5,815 nt of DNA from an uncultured Bacteroidota bacterium (lineage in GTDB: Bacteria > Bacteroidota > Bacteroidia > UKL13-3): NCBI GenBank assembly GCA_903907885.1, contig CAIVPY010000340.1, forward strand, positions 1 through 5,815, in the 5' to 3' direction. The notes below the pieces were generated by a model. The model searched no databases. It was not told the origin of the DNA and worked only from the letters and a program-made list of their open reading frames with translations. Positions within the stretch are counted from its first letter, which is position 1. Every line of letters starts with the position of its first letter. Shown here one piece after another: positions 4,910 to 5,815 of the stretch. A program made the translations under genes and the position numbers.

Positions 4910-5764
4910 CTATTTCTTTAATTCTCTTACAATTTTTTCTACGCGCTCGGCATCAAAAGTTTGTATTGTGTTGTTGTCAGCTGATTTAAATTTAATTTCA
5001 ACCCCAACAACTTGTTCAGTTGTCCTCCCTTTTATAATGCTTCCATTTTTTAAGTAAATAATATCCCAACACAACACATCAGGGTTTGATAGTATTTTCT
5101 CAATTTCTATCATTTTGAAAACAAATAAATTGCCATCATTTGTTTGCATGGTAACTTGTGTTGTAGGTTGTTCTTCTATAATAAAACCTTTTATGATACT
5201 GCCATTTTTTAAATATATTTCATCTGTTGTTGAAGTGCTAATTTCGGATTTAACAATTGTTTTTGTTTCGTTTTTTGGCTCGATTATAGGATCCACTTTT
5301 GTTTCGCATCCCGTGTAATTAATTAGGTACTTAAAATGCTTGTCATCTTCCTTAATAATACTACCGTCTTTATTATTAGGCTTGTAAAGTCCACCCGTTA
5401 CAAAATCAGTAATGAGTGGCACTGGTGCAACAAAGAAGCCGCCTGCAATAACGTATGCCAAACCAAAATATAAATCAAAACCCAAAACGACTGGTCTTAT
5501 TGACAAAGTCTTATAATCAAATGTTTGATCTTTGCATCCTTCTGATTTTACCTGTAATGATAATTGACTTGCTTGAGCTCTATTTACTTCAATCATAGCA
5601 TTGCCAGTGCCTTTATGTTCGCCTTTGTGGTAAATTTTGGCAGTCGTGTTATTTTCGACTACCACGTGTGCAAAATAGGTTGAACCTCCGAAAACAGTAC
5701 CACAGCTAGGAAGAATTAGAATGGTAACAACTATTGATATTATAGCCGATAATTTCTTTTTCAT
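4910..5764 (-). CDS. Lipoprotein with two tandem YLKNGSIIKG-type beta modules
   Basis: This 284-residue protein begins with a type II signal peptide (MKKK, hydrophobic core, LPSC) whose Cys21 would be lipidated. The mature start CGTVFGGS lacks the acidic residues of the Bacteroidota surface-export signal, so a periplasmic-facing position is likelier. Residues about 30-86 look like a small beta domain of PEGA-like style (AKIYHKGEHKGTGNAMIEV, Cys77). Residues 91-127 are hydrophobic and glycine-rich, ending VPLITDFVTGGLYKP, as in related lipoproteins. A charged linker (152-180) leads to two copies of a 45-residue module, 182-225 and 234-280, each opening with IYLKNGSIIKG and ending with an acidic/basic EIEKIL or RVEKIV helix, suggesting an SH3- or Sm-like barrel. 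No enzyme motif is visible; a structural or envelope role is inferred. The ATG at 5764 gives the perfect signal peptide. Confidence 0.85.
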   Translation of the reverse strand: MKKKLSAIISIVVTILILPSCGTVFGGSTYFAHVVVENNTTAKIYHKGEHKGTGNAMIEVNRAQASQLSLQVKSEGCKDQTFDYKTLSIRPVVLGFDLYFGLAYVIAGGFFVAPVPLITDFVTGGLYKPNNKDGSIIKEDDKHFKYLINYTGCETKVDPIIEPKNETKTIVKSEISTSTTDEIYLKNGSIIKGFIIEEQPTTQVTMQTNDGNLFVFKMIEIEKILSNPDVLCWDIIYLKNGSIIKGRTTEQVVGVEIKFKSADNNTIQTFDAERVEKIVRELKK

Positions 5765-5779
5765 AGTGTAATTATTTTA

Positions 5780-5808
5780 TGAATATTGGTATTGAAAAAC
5801 AATATTCA
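5780..5808. promoter_or_regulatory. 9-bp perfect inverted repeat upstream of the lipoprotein gene
   Basis: TGAATATTG (5780-5788) and CAATATTCA (5800-5808) are perfect inverted copies separated by 11 bp, so the centres are about 20 bp or two helical turns apart. The inner edge is 15 bp before the ATG at 5764. There is no T-run on either side, so a protein-binding operator or a leader-RNA hairpin is likelier than a terminator. AT-rich composition lowers its significance. Confidence 0.4.
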
Positions 5809-5815
5809 AAGGTGC

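Noticed and set aside
5115..5318. 67-codon plus-strand frame
   Set aside because: It is antisense to the lipoprotein gene, whose frame has a clear lipobox and internal modules.

Overview
The window is AT-rich. Its protein signatures (signal peptide ending in VLAQ, lipoprotein with an LPSC lipobox, IS1380-type transposase, no clear Shine-Dalgarno sequences, and many short GC-richer hairpin repeats between low-GC genes) point to a member of the Bacteroidota, probably a flavobacterium- or sphingobacterium-like lineage. This is inference from style and families; no rRNA or housekeeping marker is present.

Layout. 1-1401 is a complete IS1380-family insertion sequence whose left tip coincides with base 1, so the left flank and the target duplication cannot be seen. 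Its right end lies directly against 1402-1824, the 5'-truncated remainder of a gene for a small exported membrane protein; the cut falls inside the signal-peptide region. 1825-2080 holds two hairpin repeats and perhaps a decayed coding scrap. 2071-2688 is a minus-strand pair: a three-helix membrane protein, then a short ORF whose stop codon lies inside a repeat. 2689-3067 has no gene I believe in and contains three repeat units. 3068-3540 on the minus strand looks like a small membrane-protein gene broken by about 160-175 bp of repeats, one carrying an intrinsic terminator. 3573-4721 (plus) is the best-preserved cargo gene: an exported DNA/RNA non-specific endonuclease with an unusual Cys/His-rich C-terminal tail. 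4722-4909 contains further repeat copies. 4910-5764 (minus) is a lipoprotein with two tandem copies of a small beta-rich module, preceded by a 9-bp inverted repeat.

The genes do not form an obvious pathway. The picture is an accessory, eroding region: one IS insertion, several families of dispersed hairpin repeats lying between and inside genes, and at least two and perhaps four damaged genes, with two intact cell-envelope or secreted proteins among them. I found no convincing new defence or mobile system. The most unusual items are the nuclease-plus-Cys/His-repeat architecture and the way repeat units supply stops, starts or terminators to neighbouring ORFs.
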